NCBI GenBank assembly: GCA_963662765.2
Contig: CAXXUP010000006.1
Coordinates: forward strand, 248,001 to 312,000
Reading direction: 5' to 3'
Length of the DNA: 64,000 bases
Origin: DATMXT01 sp963662765
GTDB lineage: Bacteria; Bacillota; Clostridia; Oscillospirales; Feifaniaceae
Part shown: positions 18,310-27,322 of the stretch, one piece after another
How positions within the stretch are numbered: the first letter of the stretch is position 1
How the letters are laid out: every line of letters begins with the position of its first letter
Position numbers and translations under genes: made by a program
The notes under the pieces: generated by a model
The model's database searches: none
What the model saw: only the letters and a program-made list of their open reading frames with translations
What the model was told of the DNA's origin: nothing

Positions 18310-20274
18310 ATGAGCGAGGCAAAAACGGAGCGCGTTCTCGTCTGCCTTTCGCCATCTCCGTCAAATGGCAGCGTCGTAAGCACAGCGACAAAAATGGCGC
18401 ACGCTTTCGGTGCCGAACTGGTGGCGCTCTATATTGAAACACCGGAACACGCAAAAATGAGCGAGCAGGAGAGAATTTCGCTCAAAAATAATCGCAAACT
18501 GGCCGAGCAAAGCGGGGCCAAGTTTGCATCCTCATACGGGGACGACGTGGCCCTTCAGATCGCCGAGTATGCCAAAGCCTGCGGTGCCACGAAGATTGTG
18601 ATTGGGCGGCCAAACAGCAAAAAAACGGGACTGTTTCCCAAAAACGACATTCCGCAGCGACTGATGCAGCTTGTTCCGGAGCTTGAAATCTATATCATCC
18701 CAAACTATGCCGCACCCTATCCCCAAAAGCTGCGCAAACGGCCGGCTGTCTTTTCGGGCAGATCGTCTCTTGTGACACTGGGGCTTCTTTGCGTTGCGAC
18801 TCTGCTGGGATTGCTTTTGCAAAATGCGGGCTTTACTGAAACAAATATAATTTTGGTATATATTCTCTCGGTTTTATTTATTTCTTTTTTGACCGAAGGC
18901 TATGCATACGGGGTCATCGCTTCGTTACTCAGCGTTCTCATCTTCAATTTCTTTTTCACAGAGCCCCGATTTACACTCATGGCGTATGACCCGGGTTATC
19001 CCTTAACTTTTTTCGTGATGTTTACGGCATCGTTTCTGACCAGTTCCCTGACCGTTAGGGTGAGGGAGGAGTCGAAATCAAACGCGCAGAAAGCGTACAG
19101 AACAGAGGTGCTCCTGACTGCCAGCCACAACCTGCAGCATGCCGAAAGTGAAGATGAGATCTTAAGCGAAACGGCGACTCAAATCATGAAGCTGCTGGGA
19201 CGGCCGGTCATCCTCTATCCGGTTCGCGCCAAGGCCCTTCAAAAGCCCTTTCTGCTTTATCCGAACGGCTTTGACGTGGGGGAAATCGCAGGGCCTGCCT
19301 GCGAGGCGGAGCGACCTACGGCCGAATCGGTGTATCTGAATAACGAGCAGGCCGGAGCGACCACAAGGACCGATCCCGGCGCGAAATTTTGGTATCTTGC
19401 GGTGCGCGGAAACGATGCCGTTCACGCTGTGGCCGGCATTTACATCAGACAGGGGGAGCGCATCGGCGAATTTGAACGGGACCTTCTGCTCGCTCTCCTC
19501 GGCGAATGCGGGGTGGCGATGGAAAAGCAGCGGCTTCGGGAAAACCAGACGGCACTCACCGTGGAAGCCCAGCGCGAAAAGCTGAGGGCCGATCTTCTGC
19601 GTGCCATATCGCATGACCTCAGGACGCCGCTGACCAGCATTTCCGGCAATGCGGAGATCCTAATGGGCGACCGGGTACCGCTTGACGACGAACAAAGGCA
19701 TAAGCTGTATGTCGACATCTACGAGGATTCCGTATGGCTCATTGGACTTGTGGAGAATCTTCTGTCCATCACCCGGATTGACAACAAAACACTGGCGCTG
19801 AGCCTGAAACCCGAGCTCATAGCTGACGTGATTGATGAAGCGATCACGCACGCCGAGCGTCGGGCCAGGCGTCACCGCCTTTGTACATTACCGGAAGACG
19901 AACTGCTGATGGTCAGGGTCGACGCACCGCTGATCGTACATGTGCTGGTGAACCTGATCGACAACGCGGTGAAATACACGCCCGAAGGGTCCCTCATTAC
20001 CATTTCGGCCGCACTTAAAGACGGCAATGTGCTTGTATCCGTGGCCGACGATGGCCCCGGAATTCCGGACGACATAAAACCGAAACTGTTTGACATGTTC
20101 TTCACTTTCGGCAGCCCGCGAAGCGACGCGAGGCGCGGCCTCGGGCTTGGCCTTGCGCTTTGCCGGTCGATTATCACGGAGCACGGAGGCGAAATCTGGG
20201 TGTCGGACAATGCTCCGCATGGTTCCATTTTCACTTTTTCGCTTCCGGCAGAGGAGGGGATAACGGGTGCCTAA
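18310..20274 (+). CDS. KdpD-like sensor histidine kinase lacking the N-terminal KdpD domain
   Basis: Protein of 654 residues. The order seen is: universal-stress-protein domain (about 5-140), four close membrane helices of the DUF4118 type (about 160-250), a GAF-like region, HisKA with the phospho-acceptor AISHDLRTPLTSISG (His about 434), and HATPase with NLIDNAVKYT and DDGPGIP, GLGLGLALC. True KdpD (~900 residues) starts with an extra ~200-residue Walker-containing domain that is absent here. Together with the following regulator it probably controls this Trk operon in response to K+ or turgor. Confidence 0.9.
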   Translation: MSEAKTERVLVCLSPSPSNGSVVSTATKMAHAFGAELVALYIETPEHAKMSEQERISLKNNRKLAEQSGAKFASSYGDDVALQIAEYAKACGATKIVIGRPNSKKTGLFPKNDIPQRLMQLVPELEIYIIPNYAAPYPQKLRKRPAVFSGRSSLVTLGLLCVATLLGLLLQNAGFTETNIILVYILSVLFISFLTEGYAYGVIASLLSVLIFNFFFTEPRFTLMAYDPGYPLTFFVMFTASFLTSSLTVRVREESKSNAQKAYRTEVLLTASHNLQHAESEDEILSETATQIMKLLGRPVILYPVRAKALQKPFLLYPNGFDVGEIAGPACEAERPTAESVYLNNEQAGATTRTDPGAKFWYLAVRGNDAVHAVAGIYIRQGERIGEFERDLLLALLGECGVAMEKQRLRENQTALTVEAQREKLRADLLRAISHDLRTPLTSISGNAEILMGDRVPLDDEQRHKLYVDIYEDSVWLIGLVENLLSITRIDNKTLALSLKPELIADVIDEAITHAERRARRHRLCTLPEDELLMVRVDAPLIVHVLVNLIDNAVKYTPEGSLITISAALKDGNVLVSVADDGPGIPDDIKPKLFDMFFTFGSPRSDARRGLGLGLALCRSIITEHGGEIWVSDNAPHGSIFTFSLPAEEGITGA

Positions 20275-20980
20275 GCCTTTGATTTTAGTTGTTGAGGATG
20301 ACAGACCCGTCCGAAACCTGATTGCGCTCACGCTTGAAACGCAGGGGTATCGCTACAAAACGGCGGAAAAGGGCAGCGAGGCGATCATGATCTCCGTGTC
20401 TTATCAGCCGGACCTGATCATCTTGGATCTTGGCCTGCCGGACATGGACGGCGTGGAAATTATTAAAAAGACGCGCACCTGGTCCAATGTGCCGATCATC
20501 GTTGTAAGCGCCAGAGGCGAGGATTCGGATAAAATCGCGGCGCTCGACGCCGGTGCAGACGATTATCTGACAAAGCCCTTCAGTGTCGACGAGCTTTTGG
20601 CGCGTCTGCGCGTTGCGCTGCGGCGGCTTCAGTTTATGCAAAGCGCCGGTGCGGACAGCACCGTGTTTGTCAACGGTGGGCTGAGGGTCGACTATGCCGC
20701 CGGGTGTGCCTATATTGACGAAAAGGAAGTCCACCTCTCGCCCATTGAATACAAGCTCCTTTGCCTGATGTCCCACAACGTGGGCAAGGTTCTCACCCAC
20801 AACAGCTTTTTAAGGGAGGTCTGGCAAAACACACTGCCCAGCGACACCCCATCGCTGCGCGTCTACATGGCAACGCTCAGAAAAAAAATTGAGACGCCTT
20901 TAGGGCAGAAGCTGATACAGACGCACGCCGGGATCGGCTACCGTATGCTCAGACTTCCGACGGACGAAAAAAGCGAATAG
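20267..20980 (+). CDS. KdpE-like response regulator
   Basis: OmpR-family regulator of 237 residues: receiver domain with acidic pair EDD at 10-12, phospho-acceptor Asp54 (IILDLGLPDMDG) and Lys in DYLTKPF, then a winged-helix DNA-binding domain ending in THAGIGYRML. It starts with GTG at 20267 inside the kinase's last codons (eight-base overlap), with GAGGAGGGG upstream. Cognate partner of the upstream kinase. Confidence 0.94.
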   Translation: MPKPLILVVEDDRPVRNLIALTLETQGYRYKTAEKGSEAIMISVSYQPDLIILDLGLPDMDGVEIIKKTRTWSNVPIIVVSARGEDSDKIAALDAGADDYLTKPFSVDELLARLRVALRRLQFMQSAGADSTVFVNGGLRVDYAAGCAYIDEKEVHLSPIEYKLLCLMSHNVGKVLTHNSFLREVWQNTLPSDTPSLRVYMATLRKKIETPLGQKLIQTHAGIGYRMLRLPTDEKSE

Positions 20981-21129
20981 TATCCAAAATGTCGGGTGCC
21001 GGCAGGGATGGATGAAGTCCACTTATTGTAGAAAACTTCGCGCCGAGAGGACCCTTTTGGAAATCCCACTTTCTCGGAGTATGGGGACCCATTTTCAAAA
21101 CCTCAAAACAATGGGTGCATATTAGATAA
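20981..21129. other. Gap after the Trk operon
   Basis: Unassigned spacer of about 150 bases; no gene, repeat or motif beyond the terminator that follows is recognised. Confidence 0.5.
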
Positions 21130-21172
21130 AAAAAAGCGGCCCACCGGAATGAACCGGCGGGCCGCTTCTTTT
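21130..21172. terminator. Bidirectional terminator between the Trk operon and coaX
   Basis: AGCGGCCCACCGG (21135-21147) pairs with CCGGCGGGCCGCT (21154-21166) with one G:T-type wobble. A-rich sequence lies to the left and TTCTTTTATG to the right, so it can end transcription from both sides of these convergent genes. Confidence 0.88.
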
Positions 21173-21944
21173 ATGTTTTTTGATTTTTTTGCCAGATTAC
21201 CCAAAGGCCGCGCAGCAGCAGGTCCGCGTCGAGCACGACATGCCGCCGGCAAAAGGGCATGATTTTCTTTGCCAGTCCGCCCGTGGCGACGACCGAGGCG
21301 GGGGAGCCCAGCTCCTCTTCGATCCGATCGATCATGCCGTCGATTGCGGCGGCGGCGCCGAACACCGCGCCGGACTTCATGCAGTCGATCGAATTGGTGC
21401 CGATGACATGCTTCGGCGCTTCGATCGGGATGTGCGGCAGCAGCGATACGCTGCGGGTCAAAGCCTCCGATGAAATGACAAGGCCCGGCAGAATGGCCCC
21501 GCCGATCATGCGGCGGTTCCGGTCAACGACCGTGATGGTCGTGGCGGTGCCCATGTCGACGATGATGATCGGGGGCGCAAGACCCATATCGATGGCGGCC
21601 ACGGCGGTCGCGACGAGATCGGCTCCGGTCTCCGAGGGGTCGTCAATGCAGATATTGAGGCCGGTCTTGACCCCCGCGCCGACGATGAGTGCGTCTTGCC
21701 CCGTGACAAGCTTCACGGCCGCCCGCAGCGTCTCAGTGAGCTGAGGGACGACGGAGGAGATGACAGCGCCGTCGAAGTCCGAATTTTCACGGCCGGAAAG
21801 GCTCAGAATCTGCCGGATGGTGGCGGCGTATTCGTATTCGGTCTTTTTTCGGTTTGTCTCAAGCCACGTGACGTCCGAGATGTTCCCGTCCGCGATGCAG
21901 CCTAAAACGATGGTGGTGTTGCCGACATCGACGGCAAGGATCAT
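21171..21944 (-). CDS. coaX: Type III pantothenate kinase
   Basis: Phosphorylates pantothenate, first step of coenzyme A synthesis. The 257 residues have the ASKHA-fold motifs MILAVDVGNTTIVLG (phosphate loop), ETGADLVATAVAA and IIVDMGTATTITVVD, with PGLVISSEAL. Type III enzymes are insensitive to CoA feedback and need a monovalent cation. It starts two bases after the stop of the upstream transporter gene, forming a two-gene unit for pantothenate uptake and trapping. Confidence 0.96.
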   Translation of the reverse strand: MILAVDVGNTTIVLGCIADGNISDVTWLETNRKKTEYEYAATIRQILSLSGRENSDFDGAVISSVVPQLTETLRAAVKLVTGQDALIVGAGVKTGLNICIDDPSETGADLVATAVAAIDMGLAPPIIIVDMGTATTITVVDRNRRMIGGAILPGLVISSEALTRSVSLLPHIPIEAPKHVIGTNSIDCMKSGAVFGAAAAIDGMIDRIEEELGSPASVVATGGLAKKIMPFCRRHVVLDADLLLRGLWVIWQKNQKT

Positions 21945-21945
21945 A

Positions 21946-22539
21946 TTAGGTGGTCTCCCTTCCTCCGATTTTGATGATACGAGCGATCACGGGGGCCAAA
22001 ACGGTGTTTACGAGGAGCTCCACAAGGAAATTCACGCCGATGAGACCTACGAAAACATAGTAAAAGAGGTCGCTGCCCCCGGCCCACTCCACGAGTGTTG
22101 TATGGAAAAAGAGGATCATGCTGAGACAAAAAATTCCGGTGTTGACAATGGGGCTGCAGATGGCTGCCGCAATCACGCGGACGGTGACTTGCTTTCCGGC
22201 CAGGGCCTTGTACGTAAGTCCTGAGACATAGCCTGCGGCGGTGCCCTTCACGATACACAGAATGGCGGTGACGGCGGGGTTCGCGTTCCACAAAATCGCA
22301 CCCCCTATGTCTGCGCCCACGACGCACATGATGAGGACGACGGCGCCGAATGCAGCGCCCAGCCATGCGCCGGCTTTAGGGCCGTAGAGCGCCGCACCCA
22401 CAACGATCGGCGCGAGCGCTAGGGTGATGGAAAACGGGCCGAACTTGACCAAGGTGGCGAATACCTGAAGGACGACCACCATTGCGGTGAAAATGCTCAT
22501 CTCCACGAGCCGATGGGTGTTGACAGTGCTGTTTGACAT
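21946..22539 (-). CDS. ECF transporter substrate-binding (S) component, probably for pantothenate
   Basis: Integral membrane protein of 197 residues with about six helices and the S-component pattern (MSIFTAMVVVLQVFA, ALAPIVVGAALYGPKAGAWLGAAFG). S components bind a vitamin and are energised by a shared EcfAAT module. The tight linkage to coaX suggests pantothenate as substrate (PanT-like); this is inference from context. The ATG follows GGGAGGT. Confidence 0.85.
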   Translation of the reverse strand: MSNSTVNTHRLVEMSIFTAMVVVLQVFATLVKFGPFSITLALAPIVVGAALYGPKAGAWLGAAFGAVVLIMCVVGADIGGAILWNANPAVTAILCIVKGTAAGYVSGLTYKALAGKQVTVRVIAAAICSPIVNTGIFCLSMILFFHTTLVEWAGGSDLFYYVFVGLIGVNFLVELLVNTVLAPVIARIIKIGGRETT

Positions 22540-22589
22540 ACGCTTTACCTCCCGCTGCTGTTCCGTTGACCGGATACAACGCAGTTTCT

Positions 22590-22617
22590 ATTATAGAAGA
22601 TGTCGGGAAAAATGCAA
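22590..22617 (-). promoter_or_regulatory. Promoter of the pantothenate uptake/kinase pair
   Basis: On the minus strand TTGCAT (plus 22612-22617) and consensus TATAAT (plus 22590-22595) are 16 bases apart. The -35 box lies inside one arm of the adjacent perfect hairpin. Confidence 0.65.
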
Positions 22618-22659
22618 GGGCCGCAGGGAAATCTTCCCTGCGGCCCTTGCATTTTTTGA
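22611..22659. terminator. Perfect 20-bp hairpin in a divergent intergenic region
   Basis: Arms 22611-22630 and 22634-22653 are fully complementary around a three-base loop; TTTTTT follows on the plus strand and AAAA flanks the other side. It has the form of a bidirectional terminator, yet it lies between two genes transcribed away from each other, and one arm carries the -35 box of the leftward promoter. It may be a relic of a lost gene or shield the promoter from antisense reading. Confidence 0.75.
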
Positions 22660-22846
22660 AACTTTTGCTCGCCTTAATTATTCAACTCAACGTGTCGTTG
22701 CGCAATGCAAAGCACCCTATCTGAATGTTGACGATACATCTATACAAATCGAAGGCAGATGATATAATTACTATAATCAGTAGCAATTCGCCCAACAACA
22801 CAAAATCGCAGCGCCGTACATACCAACATACTGGGGAGGAACCACA

Positions 22847-23554
22847 ATGAAAAAAGCCTGGCTCGGATTCGTGTTTCTTTGTTTTTTCTTACTGGCATCG
22901 TGTGCCGTACCTGCAAAGGATTCCGCCGCGCCCCCTTCAGCAGCGGATGGGTCCTCGGCACAGGAGCTTAGGGACTTGATTTCGCAATATAAAGACTCGG
23001 GAGATTATCAGTCCCAATATGAGACGGCTGAAAAACTGATCGAACTTGAGCCCTCCGACACCGACGCCTACCTGATTGCTGTGGACGCCCTTACTAACCT
23101 GTCAAAACAAAATTACGACGAAATAAACCGGCTTGTGGCGCAGAGCGCCGACAATGCCGCAGACTTCATGCCGATCGCCGACTGGATTGCGGAAAATCAA
23201 CCGGACTACGTCATCAAAATGCCATTTTTTCAGGACTATGCTTCGCCGGATGAATTAAATACCGACGGCATTACGACCGGTAATATGACAAACAGCGCAA
23301 AAAATAAAAACTACGGCGGCTGGTGGGCAGGCGGTCTTTTGACCTGGCAGGGAGACTGGGTCTACCTCTCCCGGCCGGACGAGGACTTCGCTATTTACAA
23401 AATGCACTCGGACGGAAGTCAGTACGAGAAAATCGGCGATAACCATGGCTCGAGCCTCAATGTCATCGGCGACTGGATATACTATGTCAATCACGACGAC
23501 AGCAACAAACCCTATTGTCTGAATATATCCATGAGAGATATGGGATTTACCTAA
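22847..23554 (+). CDS. Lipoprotein with truncated DUF5050-like C-terminus
   Basis: Exported lipoprotein of 235 residues (lipobox LLASC, Cys about 19), a TPR-like helical stretch (about 40-110) and the start of a beta-propeller-like DUF5050 domain (GDWVYLSRPDEDFAIYKMHSDG, GDWIYYVNHDD). The domain stops abruptly after one or two repeats: the last dozen residues are the cheR N-terminal codons read in another frame. The C-terminal part of the gene seems lost in a deletion that joined it to cheR. Confidence 0.8.
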   Translation: MKKAWLGFVFLCFFLLASCAVPAKDSAAPPSAADGSSAQELRDLISQYKDSGDYQSQYETAEKLIELEPSDTDAYLIAVDALTNLSKQNYDEINRLVAQSADNAADFMPIADWIAENQPDYVIKMPFFQDYASPDELNTDGITTGNMTNSAKNKNYGGWWAGGLLTWQGDWVYLSRPDEDFAIYKMHSDGSQYEKIGDNHGSSLNVIGDWIYYVNHDDSNKPYCLNISMRDMGFT

Positions 23555-24294
23555 AAGAGCAAAAGCGTACGCTCGTGACGGGTAGGCTTAGCGGAGTGTT
23601 GGAGAAGCAGGGCTTTGGCTCCTTTTCCGAGTACTTTATCCACATTAAAAACGACACCACCGGCGAGGCGGAGAAGACGCTAGTCAATCAGATCACGACA
23701 AACTACACCTATTTCATGCGCGAACCCGCGCACTTCTATTATCTGCGGGACACAGTGCTGCCGATTTTAGAGGCGGGTGTAAAAGACTGTGACCTGCGGG
23801 TGTGGAGCGCCGGCTGTTCCACTGGGGAAGAGGCCTATACCCTGGCCTTCATTTTGGATGAGTATTTCAAAAATAAGAGCTGGTGGGACAAAAAAGTGCT
23901 CGCGACCGATATCTCCGAAAAGGCGCTTAACAAGGCCCGGCGCGGGGTCTATGAGAAAAGCCATTTGGCCGACCTGCCGCCCAAGTGGCGCCTTGACTAT
24001 TTCTCAAGGGCGGACGAGACCGGCATGGCGGTCAAAGACGAAATTAAGAATCAGGTTATTTTTGCACCGCTGAATCTGAATGGCGACCCTTTTTCATTCC
24101 GAAGGCAGTTTCATGTCATTTTTTGCCGAAACGTAATGATCTATTTCGACCAGAAGACGAAAGTCGAGCTGATTAACCGGTTCTACGACATCACAGCCCC
24201 GGGCGGATACCTTTTTATCGGGCATACCGAGTCAATTGCCAGCTGGGAATCGAAGTTCCGGTACGTCATGCCGGCACTGTACAGGAAAATATGA
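23515..24294 (+). CDS. cheR: Chemotaxis protein methyltransferase CheR (N-terminus lost at a junction)
   Basis: SAM-dependent methyltransferase that methylates receptor glutamates, about 259 residues. Motifs: LSEYIHERYGIYL at the very start, ITTNYTYFMREPAHF, WSAGCSTGEEAYTLAF (SAM site), FCRNVMIYFD and GYLFIGHTES. Family members begin about ten residues earlier than the first possible start here (TTG at 23515), and no ATG or ribosome site is visible. The gene overlaps the lipoprotein frame. It may be expressed by translational coupling or be partly inactivated. cheB follows in the same direction. Confidence 0.85.
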   Translation: MSEYIHERYGIYLKEQKRTLVTGRLSGVLEKQGFGSFSEYFIHIKNDTTGEAEKTLVNQITTNYTYFMREPAHFYYLRDTVLPILEAGVKDCDLRVWSAGCSTGEEAYTLAFILDEYFKNKSWWDKKVLATDISEKALNKARRGVYEKSHLADLPPKWRLDYFSRADETGMAVKDEIKNQVIFAPLNLNGDPFSFRRQFHVIFCRNVMIYFDQKTKVELINRFYDITAPGGYLFIGHTESIASWESKFRYVMPALYRKI

Positions 24295-24376
24295 CGGTCT
24301 CCAAAGGACCGGCAGGGGCAAAACTGCATGCGTTAAAATATTAATCCGGTCCAAATTCTGACATAGAGGTGAGATC

Positions 24377-25429
24377 ATGACGGACGCAAAAAAAATTAAA
24401 GTGCTCGTCGTAGACGACAGCATGATGTTTCGAGAAGTCATTTCGAGGGGAATTTCCGCCGACCCATTAATTCAAGTGGTCGCGAAAGCTGTGGACGCCT
24501 TTGACGCCAGAGACAAAATCATCGAATACCGACCCGACGTCATGACATGCGACATCAACATGCCAAAAATGGACGGAATTGAGTTCATAAGGCGCCTATT
24601 ACCACAGTATCAGCTCCCCGTCATCATCGTCAGCACAGTGAGCGAGGCGGTGCTGGACGCTATGGAGGCGGGGGCCGTGGAATTTATCGGCAAGCCGACC
24701 GGGGGGCCGGGAGCCGGAATGATTGACTTTTTCTCGGAGCTCATCACGAAAATTAAAGCGGCGGCGTCGGCGAAAATGAACAATATGGCAATGCCGGCAT
24801 TCCGGCAGGTTGTAAACCAACCGGAGGAGACCGATCACCGGAAGGTGATCGCCATCGGAGCCTCCACCGGCGGGACAGAGGCCATCTTTCACGTGCTGAG
24901 TGCATTGCCCCCCACCTTGCCCGGAATTGTCATTGTACAGCATATCCCACCCATGTTCTCAAAACTCTTCTCCGAGAGGCTCGACCGCCAGACGAAACTT
25001 TCCGTAAAAGAGGCGCAAACCGGAGACCGGGTTGAACAGGGGACGGTGCTGGTTGCCCCGGGGGACCGGCATATGCGGCTGGTGAGAAGGGGCGACGGGT
25101 ATACCGTCGAGTGCTTTGAGGACCAGAAAGTCAACGGCCACTGTCCCTCAGTGGACGTCCTGTTTAAATCGGTGGCGAAAGAGGCCGCGGGCAGTGCCGT
25201 CGGTGTAATTTTGACGGGAATGGGGGCTGACGGGGCGCGGGGCTTACTTGAAATGCGGCAAAAGGGATGCCGCACGATCGGACAGGACGAAAAAAGCTGC
25301 GTCGTCTACGGGATGCCCAAAGTGGCCCATGATGTCGGCGGGGTGGAGTATCAGATGGATTTGTCGAAAATTCCCGGCATGATCGTCTCTCTTGCGCGCA
25401 AGGGGGCGCCGGCAAAGCCGGAAAAATAA
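24377..25429 (+). CDS. cheB: Chemotaxis response regulator protein-glutamate methylesterase CheB
   Basis: Removes methyl groups from chemoreceptors. 350 residues: a receiver domain with phospho-acceptor Asp59 (TCDINMPKMDG), a linker, and a C-terminal methylesterase with the catalytic triad segments GASTGG (Ser), QHIPP (His) and GMGADGARG (Asp). The ATG follows GAGGTGA. Only cheR and cheB are present locally; no receptors, cheA or flagellar genes appear in the window. Confidence 0.95.
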   Translation: MTDAKKIKVLVVDDSMMFREVISRGISADPLIQVVAKAVDAFDARDKIIEYRPDVMTCDINMPKMDGIEFIRRLLPQYQLPVIIVSTVSEAVLDAMEAGAVEFIGKPTGGPGAGMIDFFSELITKIKAAASAKMNNMAMPAFRQVVNQPEETDHRKVIAIGASTGGTEAIFHVLSALPPTLPGIVIVQHIPPMFSKLFSERLDRQTKLSVKEAQTGDRVEQGTVLVAPGDRHMRLVRRGDGYTVECFEDQKVNGHCPSVDVLFKSVAKEAAGSAVGVILTGMGADGARGLLEMRQKGCRTIGQDEKSCVVYGMPKVAHDVGGVEYQMDLSKIPGMIVSLARKGAPAKPEK

Positions 25430-25461
25430 TGCTCCATTCGCCAAAATAGAGCGCCTTAAAT

Positions 25462-25506
25462 ACGAAGCCCGACATACGCCTGCCAGATATGCCGGGCTTT
25501 TTCGTA
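25462..25506 (+). terminator. Terminator after cheB
   Basis: CGAAGCCCGACAT pairs with ATGCCGGGCTTTTTCG (one wobble) with a T run within the right arm. Confidence 0.7.
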
Positions 25507-25676
25507 GCGGACTATGCAAAACGAGACAGCCCATTGTTTTCCTCGATAAATTGATTACGAGCGCATGTTCTGGTATAATTTGACTGCGGCCTCTCGATAT
25601 TTTGGTTGCCGCCCAAAGAATATGCCGAATGCTCAAGGGCCCGCAGCGTGGCTGCACCGGCCCATTGGAGGAGACC

Positions 25677-27320
25677 ATGCGCGAAAAACTCAAAAAAACA
25701 GCATGGGTGTGCCTGTGCTTTGCCCTTCTGGGGGGTCTCGCTGCGCCATCCCGGGCCGCCGCATACCCTGACACTGACATTTTGACCGACACGGCCGCCT
25801 ATCTGTGCGAGGCGACACCGTCGCCGGGGGTGAGTTCAGTCGGCGGGGAGTGGACGGTCATGGGGCTTGCCCGCTTCGGACGCCCTGTGCCGGATGGGTA
25901 TCTTGAAGGGTATTACGCTGCACTGCAGGCGTATGTCAAAGAGAATAACGGGGTGCTGCACGATAAGAAGTATACCGAGTACGCCCGTGTGATTCTCGCC
26001 CTGACGGCGCTTGGGGCAAATCCCGCCGACGTTGCGGGGTACAATTTACTTTCGCCGCTTAGCGACTACGAAAAGACCGTCTGGCAGGGGATCAATGGGC
26101 CCGTCTGGGCGCTCATCGCCCTCGACAGCGGCAGCTACGACATGCCCGTAAACACTGCGGCAAAAACGCAGGCCACAAGGGCGATGTATGTCGACGCAAT
26201 TCTGGCGGCGCAGTGTGCAGACGGGGGATTTTCGCTGGCGGGAGGCGATGCGGCCGACCCGGACATCACGGGCATGGCGCTGCAGGCGCTGGCAAAATAC
26301 CGCGCCCGCGACGATGTGTTGGCCGCAGTGGAACAAGGCCTTGACTGCCTGTCAAAGCTCCAGCGGGGGGACGGCGCCTTTGAGACGGATGGTGTGGCGA
26401 CCCTTGAGAGCACCGCGCAGGTCGTTGTCGCCCTGTGCGAGCTCCAAATTCCGCTTGACGATGCTAGGTTTGTCAAGGAGGGCGGAAGTCTGACAGACGG
26501 GCTCATGCGCTTTTACCGGGGGGATGGCAGCTTTTCGCACGATCTTGCGGGCGGCGGGGACGATTCTATGGCCACCGAGCAGGCCTTTTACGCGCTCGTC
26601 GCGGCCGACCGAAGTAACCAGGGGCGCGCAACACTCTACCGTATGGACGATGCGGAAAACCTGTTGGGGGCGGCAAGTGATGCGGACTCCGCCGGCCTGC
26701 TGCCGGGCCGGCACCCGGATGTCGCGCCTCAGCCTGTCATATATGACGACGTCACGTTTTCGGATATTTCGGGTTTAGCATGCAGCAAGGCGATTGAAAG
26801 CCTTGCTGTGCGGGGCATCATTGCGGGCCGGGGCGATGACACATTCGACCCCGCCGGCACCATGACGAGAGCCGAGTTTTGTGCCGTCATGGTCAGGGCG
26901 CTGGGACTCACACCCCTAACAGACGATCGGTTTTCCGATATTGACCCTGAAAGCTGGTATGCCGGATACGTCGGCACCGCCGGCAGGTACAAGGTTGTAA
27001 ACGGGGTCTCCGACACGGCATTTTCTCCGGCCCTCACCATCTCAAGGCAGGAGGCGGCCGCCATGTTTGCCAGGGCGGCAAAGCTGACGGGCCTTGTCGT
27101 CAGCTTCGATGATGATGCAGCCCTAAGGCTGCTCGCGGCTTTCGATGATGGGCGTGAAGTCGACAGCTGGGCTCGCCCGTCGCTGGCATTTTGCTATGAC
27201 ACGGGAATCTATGACGACAGTGAAATGGAGATCCGGCCAAAGGCCGCGATCACGAGGGGCGAAGCCGCGCAGGCGCTGTACAATCTTCTGTGCGCCGCAA
27301 ACTTCCTATGTGGAGGTTGA
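25677..27320 (+). CDS. S-layer-anchored protein with prenyltransferase/squalene-cyclase-like repeats
   Basis: Exported protein of 547 residues: signal peptide ending AAA (about residue 27), an alpha/alpha-toroid region with repeated GGFSLAGGDAADPDITGMALQAL- and GAFETDGVATLESTAQ-type units (about 60-330), and two to three S-layer-homology domains (FSDISGLACSKAIESLAVRGIIAGRGDDTFDPAG onward). Toroid repeats of this kind bind terpenoid or peptide ligands and are common next to DUF4430 proteins, as here. The ATG at 25677 with GGAGGAG is chosen over an upstream frame start. It is probably held on the cell surface by SLH domains. Confidence 0.87.
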   Translation: MREKLKKTAWVCLCFALLGGLAAPSRAAAYPDTDILTDTAAYLCEATPSPGVSSVGGEWTVMGLARFGRPVPDGYLEGYYAALQAYVKENNGVLHDKKYTEYARVILALTALGANPADVAGYNLLSPLSDYEKTVWQGINGPVWALIALDSGSYDMPVNTAAKTQATRAMYVDAILAAQCADGGFSLAGGDAADPDITGMALQALAKYRARDDVLAAVEQGLDCLSKLQRGDGAFETDGVATLESTAQVVVALCELQIPLDDARFVKEGGSLTDGLMRFYRGDGSFSHDLAGGGDDSMATEQAFYALVAADRSNQGRATLYRMDDAENLLGAASDADSAGLLPGRHPDVAPQPVIYDDVTFSDISGLACSKAIESLAVRGIIAGRGDDTFDPAGTMTRAEFCAVMVRALGLTPLTDDRFSDIDPESWYAGYVGTAGRYKVVNGVSDTAFSPALTISRQEAAAMFARAAKLTGLVVSFDDDAALRLLAAFDDGREVDSWARPSLAFCYDTGIYDDSEMEIRPKAAITRGEAAQALYNLLCAANFLCGG

Positions 27321-27322
27321 AC

